Assembly (NCBI GenBank): GCA_017483425.1
Contig: JAFUWM010000020.1
Span: forward strand, 1 to 6,675
Direction: 5' to 3'
DNA: 6,675 nucleotides
DNA from: Lachnospiraceae bacterium
Lineage (GTDB): Bacteria > Bacillota > Clostridia > Lachnospirales > Lachnospiraceae
The notes beneath the pieces are model-generated. The model was not told the DNA's origin and made no database searches. It saw only the letters and a list, made by a program, of their open reading frames with translations. The translations under genes and the position numbers were made by a program. Shown piece after piece: positions 6,397 to 6,675 of this stretch (its first letter is position 1; every line of letters begins with the position of its first letter).

Positions 6397-6675
6397 CTGT
6401 CAAAAACCTTAACGGGTATTCATCATGGTATCTGTGGTCAAGCGAGGCTTCCGTTTCATTCGCGGCGTTGTAGTACCACATTTGCGCTTCCTTTTTATCT
6501 CCCGCGTTTCTGTAATATTCTCCCAACTCAAAAGCGGTCTCCGATGTAACATCGCCGAGAGCCAGAGCCCTTAGCGCATACTTCATAAAGCCTTCCCGGT
6601 CAGAAGAGACCCTGCAGGATCGCATTATGACATAAAGCTCATCCCGCATACGTCCGGTATCCGTTTCCTGCTCAA
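6386..6675 (-). CDS. C-terminal part of a TPR-like protein, possibly a family 2 glycosyltransferase tail (partial)
   Basis: The frame is open to the right edge: in-frame codons continue upstream of the ATG at 6649 (EQETDTGR before MRDELYV), so this ATG is probably internal and the true start lies outside the window. About 95 residues are visible. They are helical with tetratricopeptide spacing: one unit around GFMKYALRALALGDVTSETA and a second around AFELGEYYRNAGDKKEAQMW followed by YYNAANETEASL. The closing DHRYHDEYPLRFLTDGK resembles, from memory, the C-terminal repeats attached to some GT2 glycosyltransferases in Lachnospiraceae, where the catalytic domain is N-terminal; no catalytic part is visible here, so that function is only a guess. 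The TAA lies 8 bases inside the next gene, so the two are probably cotranscribed and translationally coupled. Confidence 0.7.
   Translation of the reverse strand, partial: EQETDTGRMRDELYVIMRSCRVSSDREGFMKYALRALALGDVTSETAFELGEYYRNAGDKKEAQMWYYNAANETEASLDHRYHDEYPLRFLTDGK

Overview
The window carries one co-directional gene string on the minus strand, read from the right edge to the left. It is part of a cell-surface polysaccharide locus. The proteins resemble those of anaerobic Clostridia, most likely Lachnospiraceae (moderate confidence). Pointers are Shine-Dalgarno sites of the AAGGAG type, a textbook sigma-A promoter, frequent ATA isoleucine codons, the close match of the Rml enzymes to the Clostridia type, and a membrane-anchored GH25 lysozyme of a kind common in gut Firmicutes. 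There is no sign of phage, insertion sequences, CRISPR, tRNA or rRNA, and the sequence is almost fully coding.

In transcription order: (1) 6675-6386, the C-terminal end of a TPR-type protein, possibly the tail of a family 2 glycosyltransferase; (2) 6396-4765, a 543-residue polytopic membrane protein of DUF6020/GT-C character; (3) a 77-base gap with a strong promoter (TTGAAA, 17 bases, TATACT with an extended -10); (4) rmlB 4687-3608; (5) rmlA 3611-2742, overlapping rmlB by ATGA; (6) a membrane-anchored GH25 lysozyme, 2735-1482, inserted between rmlA and rmlC; (7) rmlC 1465-902, reinterpreted here with a TTG start; (8) the permease of a polysaccharide ABC exporter (Wzm/RgpC/TagG type), 905 to the left edge, overlapping rmlC by ATGA and cut by the window end.

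Together RmlA, RmlB and RmlC turn glucose-1-phosphate into dTDP-4-keto-L-rhamnose. The final reductase, RmlD, is not in the window. The permease, with an ATPase expected beyond the left edge, would export the finished lipid-linked glycan. The GT-C-like protein and the possible glycosyltransferase upstream could assemble or decorate it outside the membrane. The lysozyme could trim peptidoglycan where the polymer is attached or passes through.

The most notable points are the lysozyme embedded in the dTDP-sugar operon, with an acidic stalk and an EF-hand-like loop; the N-terminal hydrophobic extension of the permease; the missing rmlD; and the internal promoter that could uncouple sugar-nucleotide supply from the upstream genes.
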